Part shown: piece after piece, positions 41,024-51,037 of the stretch
Layout of the letters: each line of letters begins with the position of its first letter
How positions within the stretch are numbered: the first letter of the stretch is position 1
Source: Pythium myriotylum
Lineage: Eukaryota; Oomycota; Peronosporomycetes; Pythiales; Pythiaceae
Length of the DNA: 64,000 nt
NCBI GenBank assembly: GCA_023091665.1
Contig: JALJCQ010000013.1
Span: 1,054,001-1,118,000 of the forward strand
Reading direction: 5' to 3'
Program-made: the position numbers and the translations under genes
The notes under the pieces: generated by a model
Database searches by the model: none
The model's input: only the letters and a program-made list of their open reading frames with translations
What the model was told of the DNA's origin: nothing

Positions 41024-41563
41024 GTGTTGATGGCGCGACAGTTGCAAGGTTTCTAGCCGGTTGCGTTTCGCGAACGTGCGTGCGTGCAACGGAGATCCAC
41101 TGCGGATTATGTTTAATCGTACATGTTTGAGTTGTCGGTCTCTTGGGTCTCTTGCGTTGGGTTGGCTCGTTGCGTTATGCTTATTGGCGTCTGTATCGAC
41201 CGGAAAGGATCCGCACTTGCCGAAGCTCAACTCTATCAGGAACAAGGCAAGGGTTGAAAGGTAGGCTACGCAATAATCGTTTTTGCGCGTTTTAGTGGTA
41301 CCCGAAACGTGTCCGCTGTAGCAGTTCCTGGTCGCTGGTAATATCTACGGTGTGCATGGCGTTGTTGGTCAGGCGCCCTAATACCTCAGCGTTGCTGGAT
41401 GGATTATGAAAACTGAACCAAGATTCGAAAGTCTCTCTTTACCCGTGCAAAGTCAGCCCTCACGTGACGTAATATGTCCATCGCTAGACTACTGCGTGCA
41501 CCTGAGGAGGCTCAAGCGACGTACACTTGACACTCTCTGCTCTTTCTCTCCACCAGCGTACAC
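41024..41563. other. Intergenic region between convergent PG3 and PG4
   Basis: 540 bp with no gene seen; presumably 3' UTRs of both genes. Mirror: 46379-46918. Confidence 0.4.
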
Positions 41564-42652
41564 TCAGGCGCAGGAGACGGAGCTTGGTGCTCCCCCCGGG
41601 CATGAGCCCTTGTTCGTCGCCTTCACGGTAATACCGGACCACTTCCAACCTGACACCACGCTCGGATTCACCAAGATATCATACAAATTCGTAGCTGTTC
41701 CAGTAAGACCCGAGATGGTGATGTCCTTAATGCCCACCTTGCTGGACGCTGTGCCAGTATATCTTCCATGGTCCTTGTCATAGTCCGAGTGCATCACAAT
41801 CGCGTTCTTGACGTTCGTGAGCGTGTTGTCGGTGTACGTGACGTTGTAGACCAGGCCTTGGAGTCCCATGATGGTCTTGATGCGGAGACCGTTGTCACTG
41901 TTAACGATCTGGTTGCCGCTGACGATGAGCCCGGAGACCGTGTCGGTGCTATCGACCGCAGCCCCACCAATCGAGCCGACCGAGATGCCGTGACCTCCGA
42001 TACACGTGTTGTCCGAGAAGGTGGTGTCGGTGCTGGACTGCATGGCGAGACAGTCGTCCTGGTTCTTGATGGTGTTGCTGAGGATCTTGACGCCCGTGTT
42101 CTGGCTGAGATCGAAACCATCCGTGTTCTTGGCGAGCCCGTCGCCCGAGCTCGAGTCGAGCGTGAGACCCGTGAGCGTTGTGGCGACCGAGTTGATAATG
42201 CTGAAGGTGCGGAAGGGCGAGTTGAGCAGCTTGAACCCAGACAGGTTGGAGTTGTCGACGTCCTTGAGTCGGAAGAAGACCGGACGCGTCACGGACGTCC
42301 CTTGCTTCCAGTACCAGTCGCCCTGGCCGTCCAGCGTACCCGTCCCAGTGACCTTGAGGTTGGATCCCGACAAGAGTACGAGTGGTCCGTCCCAGAGTCT
42401 CTTGCCGAAGGTCGTCGTGCCGGTAAACGTGATGGTGGCACCAGCCTTGACAATGGTGAGGTCGAGCGTGGTGCCGGCGGGGACAGTGAGCGACGAGATG
42501 GTGATGTCGGCGCAGCCAGCGATGCTGGACGAGTCCGAGTAGGTCCCCGTGAGCGTGCATCCAGCTTGGGTCTCTTCTTGCACCGCGTATGCATTATCGG
42601 TGAGGGCCGCGAGTGCGAGCGCGATGGTGGGTGTAAAGGAAGTGAGCTTCAT
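41564..42652 (-). CDS. Secreted endopolygalacturonase, GH28 (PG4, left copy)
   Basis: This is an intronless gene of 362 residues from Met 42652. The open frame continues upstream to 42868 but the signal peptide (MKLTSFTPTIALALAALTDN) marks the real start, and an Inr+FPR-like element lies between. The GH28 catalytic set is complete (KNTDGFDLSQ, NQDDCLAMQS, GGHGISVGS, LRIKT). It is more diverged from PG2/PG3 but keeps the propeptide motif (EETQAGC). It is an exact inverted duplicate of 45290-46378, so the encoded proteins are the same. Confidence 0.95.
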   Translation of the reverse strand: MKLTSFTPTIALALAALTDNAYAVQEETQAGCTLTGTYSDSSSIAGCADITISSLTVPAGTTLDLTIVKAGATITFTGTTTFGKRLWDGPLVLLSGSNLKVTGTGTLDGQGDWYWKQGTSVTRPVFFRLKDVDNSNLSGFKLLNSPFRTFSIINSVATTLTGLTLDSSSGDGLAKNTDGFDLSQNTGVKILSNTIKNQDDCLAMQSSTDTTFSDNTCIGGHGISVGSIGGAAVDSTDTVSGLIVSGNQIVNSDNGLRIKTIMGLQGLVYNVTYTDNTLTNVKNAIVMHSDYDKDHGRYTGTASSKVGIKDITISGLTGTATNLYDILVNPSVVSGWKWSGITVKATNKGSCPGGAPSSVSCA

Positions 42653-42711
42653 AGTTGGTGGCGGGTAGCTGTTGGCTGGCGATCTGTTAGCGCTGAGTGC
42701 GTTGGCTGTGG

Positions 42712-42728
42712 CAAATTGCGCAATGATG
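42712..42728 (-). promoter_or_regulatory. Inr+FPR-like core promoter of PG4 (left copy)
   Basis: On the minus strand it reads CATCATTGCGCAATTTG, 60-76 bp upstream of the ATG. The mirror copy is at 45214-45230. Confidence 0.6.
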
Positions 42729-43862
42729 GCTTTGAGAGGCTGGGAGCGTCGATGCCCGACAGACGAAAGGTGAAGGACGAAGGGAGAGGGATGAGGGGCG
42801 GATGATGACGGATGAATGGTGAAGGACGAGGAGCGTGGAGGCGTGATGCAGCGGGCTTGGTAGAGCACCGAAGCAATGGTGGCCTAGACATGACGGGATT
42901 ATGGGACCCATCTGATGTTGAGCAATGCTATCAGATCTTGAACATTATTGCCAGCCGTGATGACTGGGATTGGTGATAGTACGAAACAGTGCTGCTGATG
43001 ACCATAGTTGTGTTGGCGTCCAACAAGTTCGCCCACACGACAGAAGATTGTGTGGTTTGCTGCGACGAGCATACGGACGGAAGTTGTCCGCGTCAGAGGA
43101 CGACTGGGTAGTCCACTTCGAGCGATCGTCCCTGTGACAAGCGTTCGGATTGCGGCTAGTTCATGCGCATTCTGGCAAGCATCTGTGGATGAGATAGTGC
43201 CGACATTTCGACAAAGGGGTGTGTGATTAGTTTGGATGAGTTCGTACTGAGCTCATACCGTCATCCCAGATCTTCATCCATTAGTTGTCTTCCTGACTGC
43301 GACACAAGAGAGGGCATTTGAAAACAATCGCAAGTACTCATGGTCAACGTCAACTCGACCTCGGGGATGTCGTGTCATGTCATATTCCATTGGGTTGGCT
43401 ATTGGCATACATTTATTGCGCTGAATAGGCTCCACTTTCGTCGTCTTGTTCCTGTAATGTCTACCGACTCTGATATACAGTTCGTAGAGAAGCGAACAAT
43501 GAAGTGTAGTGCGGTGTGACAAATCTGTCACAACTTCAACTCATGGACACCGAGGGCGACAATCTCTTGTTGTGATTTTATGTACAGGATCATCCATGTG
43601 GACGGACCCAGTTGACTGCTCTATCGTTTACCAGCACCTCAAGGGTAATCGAACCATCCGTGTCACCCACATCTTCGTGAGCACAGATCCCAGATGGTGT
43701 AGCAGTCAAGCACAGGAAGCTTGTCTTGGACTGATAGCTCGCCTCTCGCTTCGCGACGAATAGTAGTACAGTATAACACTGTTGAGACAAAGTTGACTTG
43801 AGAGTATACCCCACATGTCATTATCAGCGTATTATTCGGACACTTGGAAGATCATACTCGTA
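42729..43862. other. Inner left arm between PG4 and palindrome centre
   Basis: About 1.1 kb with short frames only (up to 85 codons) and no recognisable motif. Mirror: 44080-45213. Confidence 0.4.
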
Positions 43863-44079
43863 TGGCAATGGTGTTCGAGAAAGCCGGACAGATTTTTTAA
43901 AATTGAAGAATCCTGTAGGATTCTTCAAGCGAAGGCATTCAATTGGTTCCAACATCGAATAGTTCTATTGTTTTTATGGTGTTAGAGTCTATTGTGCTAC
44001 AACAATCCGAGAATGTCCTACCGCAATCAAGAATCACAATTTTATAAAAATTTTCTGACTTTCTCGAACACCATCGACA
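43863..44079. mobile_element. MITE-like element with ~37-bp TIRs and TA target duplication, at the palindrome centre
   Basis: The left end reads TGGCAATGGTGTTCGAGAAA and the inverted right end TGTCGATGGTGTTCGAGAAA, so the two ends match imperfectly over about 37 bp. TA dinucleotides flank it (43861-43862 and 44080-44081), as for Tc1/mariner-type insertions. The 217-bp interior has no coding capacity. A perfect 12-bp-arm hairpin lies inside (43903-43928). Outside the TA pair the two palindrome arms are identical; inside, the TIRs carry several mismatches. Confidence 0.75.
43903..43928. repeat. Perfect hairpin inside the central element
   Basis: TTGAAGAATCCT and AGGATTCTTCAA flank a GT loop. 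It could form a small cruciform in the palindrome spacer. Confidence 0.85.
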
Positions 44080-44081
44080 TA

Positions 44082-45213
44082 CGAGTATGATCTTCCAAGT
44101 GTCCGAATAATACGCTGATAATGACATGTGGGGTATACTCTCAAGTCAACTTTGTCTCAACAGTGTTATACTGTACTACTATTCGTCGCGAAGCGAGAGG
44201 CGAGCTATCAGTCCAAGACAAGCTTCCTGTGCTTGACTGCTACACCATCTGGGATCTGTGCTCACGAAGATGTGGGTGACACGGATGGTTCGATTACCCT
44301 TGAGGTGCTGGTAAACGATAGAGCAGTCAACTGGGTCCGTCCACATGGATGATCCTGTACATAAAATCACAACAAGAGATTGTCGCCCTCGGTGTCCATG
44401 AGTTGAAGTTGTGACAGATTTGTCACACCGCACTACACTTCATTGTTCGCTTCTCTACGAACTGTATATCAGAGTCGGTAGACATTACAGGAACAAGACG
44501 ACGAAAGTGGAGCCTATTCAGCGCAATAAATGTATGCCAATAGCCAACCCAATGGAATATGACATGACACGACATCCCCGAGGTCGAGTTGACGTTGACC
44601 ATGAGTACTTGCGATTGTTTTCAAATGCCCTCTCTTGTGTCGCAGTCAGGAAGACAACTAATGGATGAAGATCTGGGATGACAGTATGAGCTCAGTACGA
44701 ACTCATCCAAACTAATCACACACCCCTTTGTCGAAATGTCGGCACTATCTCATCCACAGATGCTTGCCAGAATGCGCATGAACTAGCCGCAATCCGAACG
44801 CTTGTCACAGGGACGATCGCTCGAAGTGGACTACCCAGTCGTCCTCTGACGCGGACAACTTCCGTCCGTATGCTCGTCGCAGCAAACCACACAATCTTCT
44901 GTCGTGTGGGCGAACTTGTTGGACGCCAACACAACTATGGTCATCAGCAGCACTGTTTCGTACTATCACCAATCCCAGTCATCACGGCTGGCAATAATGT
45001 TCAAGATCTGATAGCATTGCTCAACATCAGATGGGTCCCATAATCCCGTCATGTCTAGGCCACCATTGCTTCGGTGCTCTACCAAGCCCGCTGCATCACG
45101 CCTCCACGCTCCTCGTCCTTCACCATTCATCCGTCATCATCCGCCCCTCATCCCTCTCCCTTCGTCCTTCACCTTTCGTCTGTCGGGCATCGACGCTCCC
45201 AGCCTCTCAAAGC
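44082..45213. other. Inner right arm between palindrome centre and PG4'
   Basis: Mirror of 42729-43860. A frame open from about 44722 to 45041 lacks a start codon and any motif. No gene called. Confidence 0.4.
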
Positions 45214-45230
45214 CATCATTGCGCAATTTG
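45214..45230 (+). promoter_or_regulatory. Inr+FPR-like core promoter of PG4'
   Basis: CATCATTGCGCAATTTG, identical to the left-arm element in inverted form, 60-76 bp upstream of the PG4' ATG. Confidence 0.6.
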
Positions 45231-45289
45231 CCACAGCCAACGCACTCAGCGCTAACAGATCGCCAGCCAACAGCTACCCGCCACCAACT

Positions 45290-46378
45290 ATGAAGCTCAC
45301 TTCCTTTACACCCACCATCGCGCTCGCACTCGCGGCCCTCACCGATAATGCATACGCGGTGCAAGAAGAGACCCAAGCTGGATGCACGCTCACGGGGACC
45401 TACTCGGACTCGTCCAGCATCGCTGGCTGCGCCGACATCACCATCTCGTCGCTCACTGTCCCCGCCGGCACCACGCTCGACCTCACCATTGTCAAGGCTG
45501 GTGCCACCATCACGTTTACCGGCACGACGACCTTCGGCAAGAGACTCTGGGACGGACCACTCGTACTCTTGTCGGGATCCAACCTCAAGGTCACTGGGAC
45601 GGGTACGCTGGACGGCCAGGGCGACTGGTACTGGAAGCAAGGGACGTCCGTGACGCGTCCGGTCTTCTTCCGACTCAAGGACGTCGACAACTCCAACCTG
45701 TCTGGGTTCAAGCTGCTCAACTCGCCCTTCCGCACCTTCAGCATTATCAACTCGGTCGCCACAACGCTCACGGGTCTCACGCTCGACTCGAGCTCGGGCG
45801 ACGGGCTCGCCAAGAACACGGATGGTTTCGATCTCAGCCAGAACACGGGCGTCAAGATCCTCAGCAACACCATCAAGAACCAGGACGACTGTCTCGCCAT
45901 GCAGTCCAGCACCGACACCACCTTCTCGGACAACACGTGTATCGGAGGTCACGGCATCTCGGTCGGCTCGATTGGTGGGGCTGCGGTCGATAGCACCGAC
46001 ACGGTCTCCGGGCTCATCGTCAGCGGCAACCAGATCGTTAACAGTGACAACGGTCTCCGCATCAAGACCATCATGGGACTCCAAGGCCTGGTCTACAACG
46101 TCACGTACACCGACAACACGCTCACGAACGTCAAGAACGCGATTGTGATGCACTCGGACTATGACAAGGACCATGGAAGATATACTGGCACAGCGTCCAG
46201 CAAGGTGGGCATTAAGGACATCACCATCTCGGGTCTTACTGGAACAGCTACGAATTTGTATGATATCTTGGTGAATCCGAGCGTGGTGTCAGGTTGGAAG
46301 TGGTCCGGTATTACCGTGAAGGCGACGAACAAGGGCTCATGCCCGGGGGGAGCACCAAGCTCCGTCTCCTGCGCCTGA
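45290..46378 (+). CDS. Secreted endopolygalacturonase, GH28 (PG4', right copy)
   Basis: This is the intact inverted duplicate of PG4: same 362 residues, signal peptide MKLTSFTPTIALALAALTDN and full GH28 motif set. It is the only polygalacturonase in the right arm without a disabling change. If the palindrome is real, the organism has two identical PG4 genes in head-to-head orientation about 2.6 kb apart across the centre. Confidence 0.93.
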   Translation: MKLTSFTPTIALALAALTDNAYAVQEETQAGCTLTGTYSDSSSIAGCADITISSLTVPAGTTLDLTIVKAGATITFTGTTTFGKRLWDGPLVLLSGSNLKVTGTGTLDGQGDWYWKQGTSVTRPVFFRLKDVDNSNLSGFKLLNSPFRTFSIINSVATTLTGLTLDSSSGDGLAKNTDGFDLSQNTGVKILSNTIKNQDDCLAMQSSTDTTFSDNTCIGGHGISVGSIGGAAVDSTDTVSGLIVSGNQIVNSDNGLRIKTIMGLQGLVYNVTYTDNTLTNVKNAIVMHSDYDKDHGRYTGTASSKVGIKDITISGLTGTATNLYDILVNPSVVSGWKWSGITVKATNKGSCPGGAPSSVSCA

Positions 46379-46918
46379 GTGTACGCTGGTGGAGAGAAAG
46401 AGCAGAGAGTGTCAAGTGTACGTCGCTTGAGCCTCCTCAGGTGCACGCAGTAGTCTAGCGATGGACATATTACGTCACGTGAGGGCTGACTTTGCACGGG
46501 TAAAGAGAGACTTTCGAATCTTGGTTCAGTTTTCATAATCCATCCAGCAACGCTGAGGTATTAGGGCGCCTGACCAACAACGCCATGCACACCGTAGATA
46601 TTACCAGCGACCAGGAACTGCTACAGCGGACACGTTTCGGGTACCACTAAAACGCGCAAAAACGATTATTGCGTAGCCTACCTTTCAACCCTTGCCTTGT
46701 TCCTGATAGAGTTGAGCTTCGGCAAGTGCGGATCCTTTCCGGTCGATACAGACGCCAATAAGCATAACGCAACGAGCCAACCCAACGCAAGAGACCCAAG
46801 AGACCGACAACTCAAACATGTACGATTAAACATAATCCGCAGTGGATCTCCGTTGCACGCACGCACGTTCGCGAAACGCAACCGGCTAGAAACCTTGCAA
46901 CTGTCGCGCCATCAACAC
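46379..46918. other. Intergenic region between convergent PG4' and PG3'
   Basis: Mirror of 41024-41563; no gene seen. Confidence 0.4.
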
Positions 46919-48010
46919 TCACGCACACGAAACCGTGTTCGGTTGGCCGGAGCATGAGCCCTTGTTCGGCGCTGAGACAGAGATACCCGACCACCTCCAG
47001 TTCGACACGACGCTCGGGTTCACCAATACGTCGTACAGCTTGGTCGCACTCCCACGCAAGCCAGCGATGGTAATGTCCCGGATGGCGACCTGGCTCGTCG
47101 GCGTGCCAACGAGGCCTCCTTTGTCCTTGCTGTAGTCCGAGTGGATCGAGATCGCGTTCTTGACGTTCGTCAACGTGTTATCTGAGTATGTGACGTTGTA
47201 GACGAGGCCTTGGAGTCCGACGATCGTCTTGATGCGCAGTCCGTTGTCGCTGTTGGTGATCTGGTTGCCCGTGACAATCAATCCAGAAACGGTATCCGTC
47301 TCATCAACGCCTGGCCCACCGATTGAGCCGATTGAGATACCGTGACCACCCGTGCACGTGTTGCCGGAGAAGAGCGTGTTCGTGCTCGACTGCATCGCGA
47401 GGCAGTCGTCCTGGTTGATCACCGTGTTGCGGATGATCTGGACACCGTTGTTCTTGCTCAGGTCGAAGCCGTCCGTGTTCTTCGCGACACCATTCCCTGA
47501 GCTCGAGTCGAGCGTGAGACCCGTGAGCGTCGTGGCGGTGGAGCTGAGGATGCTGAACGTGCGGGATGGAGAGTTCTTGAGTGTGAAGCCCGACAAGTTG
47601 GAGTGATCAACATGGTTCAACCGAAAGAATACGGGGCGGCTGACAGATTGGCCTTGGCTCCAGTACCATGAGCCCTGGCCATCGAGTGTGCCCGGACCAG
47701 TCACCTTCAGGTTCGATCCCGTCAGCAACACCAAAGGACCATCCCACAACTTGGTGCCGAACGTCGTCGTGCCGGTGAACGTGATCGTCGCGCCAGCCTT
47801 GACGTTCGTGAGGTCCAGCGTGACGCCCGCCGGTACATTGAGCGACGAGATGGTGATGGCGCTGCACCCAGCGATACTGGACGACCCGGAGTAGGTTCCG
47901 GTGAGCGTGCATCCTGCCTGCGCTTCTTGTTGCTCGGCGTTGGATCCGGACTATCCGGATAGTAGGGCGAGCCCGGCGGAGGCGAGAGGGTAGAGCGACG
48001 CGAACTTCAT
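46919..48010 (-). pseudogene. Polygalacturonase PG3' with premature stop in the signal peptide
   Basis: Inverted duplicate of PG3 with start codon at 48010-48008. Codon 20 (47953-47951) is TAG instead of the CTA of PG3, because the 3-bp spacer between two TCCGGA hexamers is reversed. The rest of the frame is open and would encode the same enzyme with all catalytic motifs. The longest Met-initiated frame downstream of the stop begins inside the enzyme (47749) and lacks the signal peptide and about 85 N-terminal residues, so a secreted product is not expected. If the stop is an assembly error the gene would be functional. Confidence 0.8.
47945..47959 (-). repeat. TCCGGA-TAG-TCCGGA (inverted spacer) in PG3'
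   Basis: On the coding (minus) strand the spacer reads TAG, where left-arm PG3 has CTA. The plus strand therefore reads the same in both arms at this one place, contrary to the surrounding inversion. Confidence 0.9.
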
Positions 48011-48041
48011 GGCGACTTGGTGGACTTCGGCTGGAGCTTGT

Positions 48042-48057
48042 AAATTGCGGAATGAGC
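48042..48057 (-). promoter_or_regulatory. Inr+FPR core promoter of PG3'
   Basis: Inverted copy of the exact-consensus element GCTCATTCCGCAATTT, preserved although the gene it serves is disrupted. Confidence 0.7.
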
Positions 48058-49825
48058 AGTATCGGACATGGCATGCGTATTCTCACGAAACCTACCTTTT
48101 TCTCGTTCGGGGTGGTCCTCGGCTTCGTCGGTGGGCTTGCGAGATGACGGAACCGCGGAAGAAGCGTCATCGTTATCCTCGAAGAAGGTGATGTAAAGAC
48201 CATTGTACGACGTGTTAGTGTGCGATATCGTACTGCAAATCATAGATGCAACGCTGCGAAAGAGGGCTTGAGCATCCAAACAACACAAAATCTCTTTGGC
48301 TGCCTATCTCAAATCGTTTCGGGTGGGTTCCCCACAATTACAACCAAATCCATGTCGGTCCATTGTGGGTCCACGCGCTCAGGATATTGGTACGTACCGA
48401 GGTTACCTACCCAAAGCGATCCTCCGATCGGATTGCTGAGGATACGTGTCCTCAGTCCTCAGTCCTTAGCCCTCAGTCCTTACTCCTCAGTCCACAGCGC
48501 CAACGCAGCGGTTCGTTGAAGAGCGAAAGTCTTCGATCAGCTCATCCGATTGACGGCGTTGGGGGGCTACTCGCCCGACAGTCTGCGATGGACGTGGATG
48601 AGATACTGCATTATTCTGGGAAGTCACGTACTGTAGAGTACTGGATTGCGCCTCATCAGCTGCAACGGCGCAGTTGACACGACACCTCACAAATGTGAAT
48701 CGGCAGCACTCGTATTCTGGGCACGGTTGCTGCGGGACTATCCGTCCACACGGAGCTGTGCCCCGTGTACTAATTGATCAGGACAGGACGACAGTCACCA
48801 GTCTCGTCCCATCGTGGCACCGGAAACTGCTGCACCGGACACTCGGTCACTCGAGCAAGGGATTGACATGGTCGGTCCATTGGTCCGCCAAGAACTGTCC
48901 GAGATTCGAGACGGGACATGGGCGTGTTCCCAGGCCACACCCGAATCCGCGCAAATCCCCAATGTTGTGTAGTGCCAGGAGAGGAGGGTTGTGAAGGTGA
49001 GAGTTTGGACGGCAGGCACTTTTCTCCTCAGATCTCTGTCCAAAATTTTGATCAAAAGGATTTGACGCCGGCACTGAGGCTCACCTGGAACCAAACCTCC
49101 GCGAACTTCAACGATTGGATGTTCGCCACGCACTCACGGCAGTGAGTCAATGCTGGCCCGGCGCGTTGGTTTGCTGCAGTCAACTCAGTGAACGTGGCAT
49201 TCGGTGCATTCTGGGCAAGGATTCGAAGCACCATAAATCAAGTTGTAGTCACTTTCGGGTGCTGACTTCAAGGTTCGGACCACCAACGATTTGAAAATCA
49301 AAGTGCATCGATCCAGTTCGATCTGCCAGACACTAGGTTCCGTCTCACGCTATCTTCACCTACCGAGCCACACCTCTGTTGGCAATGGGTTTGCTTCTTG
49401 CGTCTAACCATTCACCGCCACCTGAGAGCTTCTCATCATGCTGAGAACGGACACTACTTCAAGTGGGGCTGTCCACACAGCGTCACCCACGCTTGCTCCA
49501 GATCGCTCGTCCGTATGACTTTTGGTCCATGAGAAACGAGAGATAGAGAGAGCTGGAGGATGACCAGCACATGCTCACCTCTACGCCCCACTCCCCGCCC
49601 GACCACATTTTCGTTCGTATCAGCGCTTACAACGTGTCACGACAACACTCCGTGCGCCTGGACGTCATCTTCTGCGTGCCCCTGGATGAGGAAGAAATAC
49701 GGACAAGCCCTGCTCTGGAGTTCTAGAGTTTGCTACAGTGCAGACACAGTAATCTCGCTTGAGAAGAGCCTTCTGTGCATGTATCGCAGATCCCAGTGGG
49801 TGAAGTGCGCATCTTGTGGTCTGTT
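48058..49825. other. Spacer between PG3' and PG2' in the right arm
   Basis: Mirror of the PG2-PG3 spacer, minus the segment lost in the 441-bp deletion. No gene supported. Confidence 0.4.
48447..48493 (-). repeat. Short AGGACTG-type tandem repeat (right-arm copy)
   Basis: Inverted copy of 39449-39495 with no length change, unlike the TG/G tract. Confidence 0.6.
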
Positions 49826-50875
49826 TCACTCCATCGTCAGCAAACATACTATCCACTCCGTCATGGCGCCAGCTGCCGCTGCTCGCCAGAGAACTATCAG
49901 GCTGTTCGACGGATCAAAGTTGAGACCCGAGATGGTGATGTCCTTGATCGCGACCTCGCTCGTCGCTGACCCCGTGTATCCACCCTTAGCCTTGCTGTAG
50001 TCCGAGCGCATCACGATCGCGTTCTTGACGTTAGTGAGCGTGTTGTCCACGTACGTCACATTGCTCACGAGACCCTTGAGGCCGATGATGGTCTTGATGC
50101 GAAGACCATTGTCATTGTTGATGATCTTGTTGCCGCGCACCATGAGTCCAGTCACCGTATCAGACACATCGACAGCGTCGCCGCCGATCGAACCAATGGA
50201 GATGCCGTGGCCTCCCGTGCACGTGTTGCCGGAGAAGAGCGTGTTCGTGCTCGACTGCATCGCGAGGCAGTCGTCCTGGTTCTTGATGACGCTGTTGGTG
50301 ATGGAGACGCCGTTGTTGCGGCTCAGATCGAAGCCGTCCGTGTTCTTGGCGACACCATTCCCTGAGCTCGAGTCGAGCGTGAGACCCGTGAGCGTCGTGG
50401 CGGTGGAGCTGAGAATGCTGAACGTGCGGAATGGAGAGTTCTTGAGTGTGAAGCCCGACAAGTTGGAGTGATCAACATGGTTCAACCGAAAGAATACGGG
50501 GCGGCTGACAGATTGGCCTTGGCTCCAGTACCATGAGCCCTGGCCATCGAGTGTGCCCGGACCAGTCACCTTCAGGTTCGATCCCGTCAGCAACACCAAA
50601 GGACCATCCCACAACTTGGTGCCGAACGTCGTCGTGCCGGTGAACGTGATCGTCGCGCCAGCCTTGACGTTCGTGAGGTCCAGCGTGACGCCCGCCGGTA
50701 CATTGAGCGACGAGATGGTGATGGCGCTGCACCCAGCGATACTGGACGACCCGGAGTAGGTTCCGGTGAGCGTGCATCCTGCCTGCGCTTCTTGTTGCTC
50801 GGCGTTGGATCCGGACTATCCGGATAGTAGGGCGAGCCCGGCGGAGGCGAGAGGGTAGAGCGACGCGAACTTCAT
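49826..50875 (-). pseudogene. Polygalacturonase PG2' with premature stop and deleted 3' end
   Basis: Inverted partner of PG2, start codon at 50875-50873. Codon 20 (50818-50816) is TAG in the same reversed TCCGGA spacer as in PG3'. At 49921/49920 homology to PG2 stops at codon ~318 and jumps to sequence that in the left arm lies 441 bp further on. The frame then runs through unrelated sequence (NFDPSNSLIVLWRAAA) to a stop at 49826. The last ~45 residues of the enzyme, with the final beta-helix turns and C-terminal Cys pair, are missing. The catalytic motifs are still present in the remaining part. Two independent lesions make it a pseudogene with high confidence. Confidence 0.88.
50810..50824 (-). 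repeat. TCCGGA-TAG-TCCGGA (inverted spacer) in PG2'
   Basis: Same reversed 3-bp spacer as in PG3', placing a stop at codon 20. Confidence 0.9.
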
Positions 50876-50932
50876 TGTTTGCGAGCTTGGACTTGTGTTG
50901 GACTGGTGAGTTGGTGGTTGTAGTAGGGAGAT

Positions 50933-50951
50933 GGCGAATTGCACAATGAGC
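50933..50951 (-). promoter_or_regulatory. Inr+FPR-like core promoter of PG2'
   Basis: Inverted copy of 36550-36568, unchanged. Confidence 0.55.
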
Positions 50952-50971
50952 GATCGACTCTCCACCAAACT

Positions 50972-51003
50972 CCCCCCCCCCAACACACACACACACACAC
51001 ACA

Positions 51004-51034
<31 letters not shown>
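50972..51034 (-). repeat. Expanded (AC)n/(C)10 microsatellite, right-arm copy
   Basis: Compared with the left arm the AC part is about 28 bp longer and carries one interruption (CTC), while the C run is three shorter (10 versus 13). The net +25 bp accounts exactly for the coordinate shift outside this point. Confidence 0.9.

Positions 51035-51035
<1 letters not shown>

Positions 51036-51037
<2 letters not shown>

Larger units (their letters stand above)
35151..43862 (+). repeat. Left arm of 17.2-kb near-perfect palindrome
   Basis: Every base from 35151 to 43862 has an inverted partner between 44080 and 52375, apart from two length differences. Partner coordinates add to 87942 from the centre out to 38022, to 87501 from 37580 out to the TG tract, and to 87526 beyond it to 35151. 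The shifts come from a 441-bp deletion and a +25-bp microsatellite change in the right arm. The arm carries PG2, PG3 and PG4. Single-base differences are few (for example 37123 C versus G, 39762 A versus G on the same strand, and two C/T differences near the outer edge). Confidence 0.95.

Noticed and set aside
41768..42805. Long (345-codon) open frame antisense to PG4, and its mirror at 45137-46174
   Set aside because: It lies wholly opposite a GH28 gene with complete catalytic motifs, has Arg/Val-rich shadow composition and no motif. It arises from codon bias.
43274..43814. 75- and 85-codon frames near the palindrome centre, and their mirrors
   Set aside because: No motif, adjacent frames unrelated; identical mirror copies are expected from the palindrome and are not conservation evidence.
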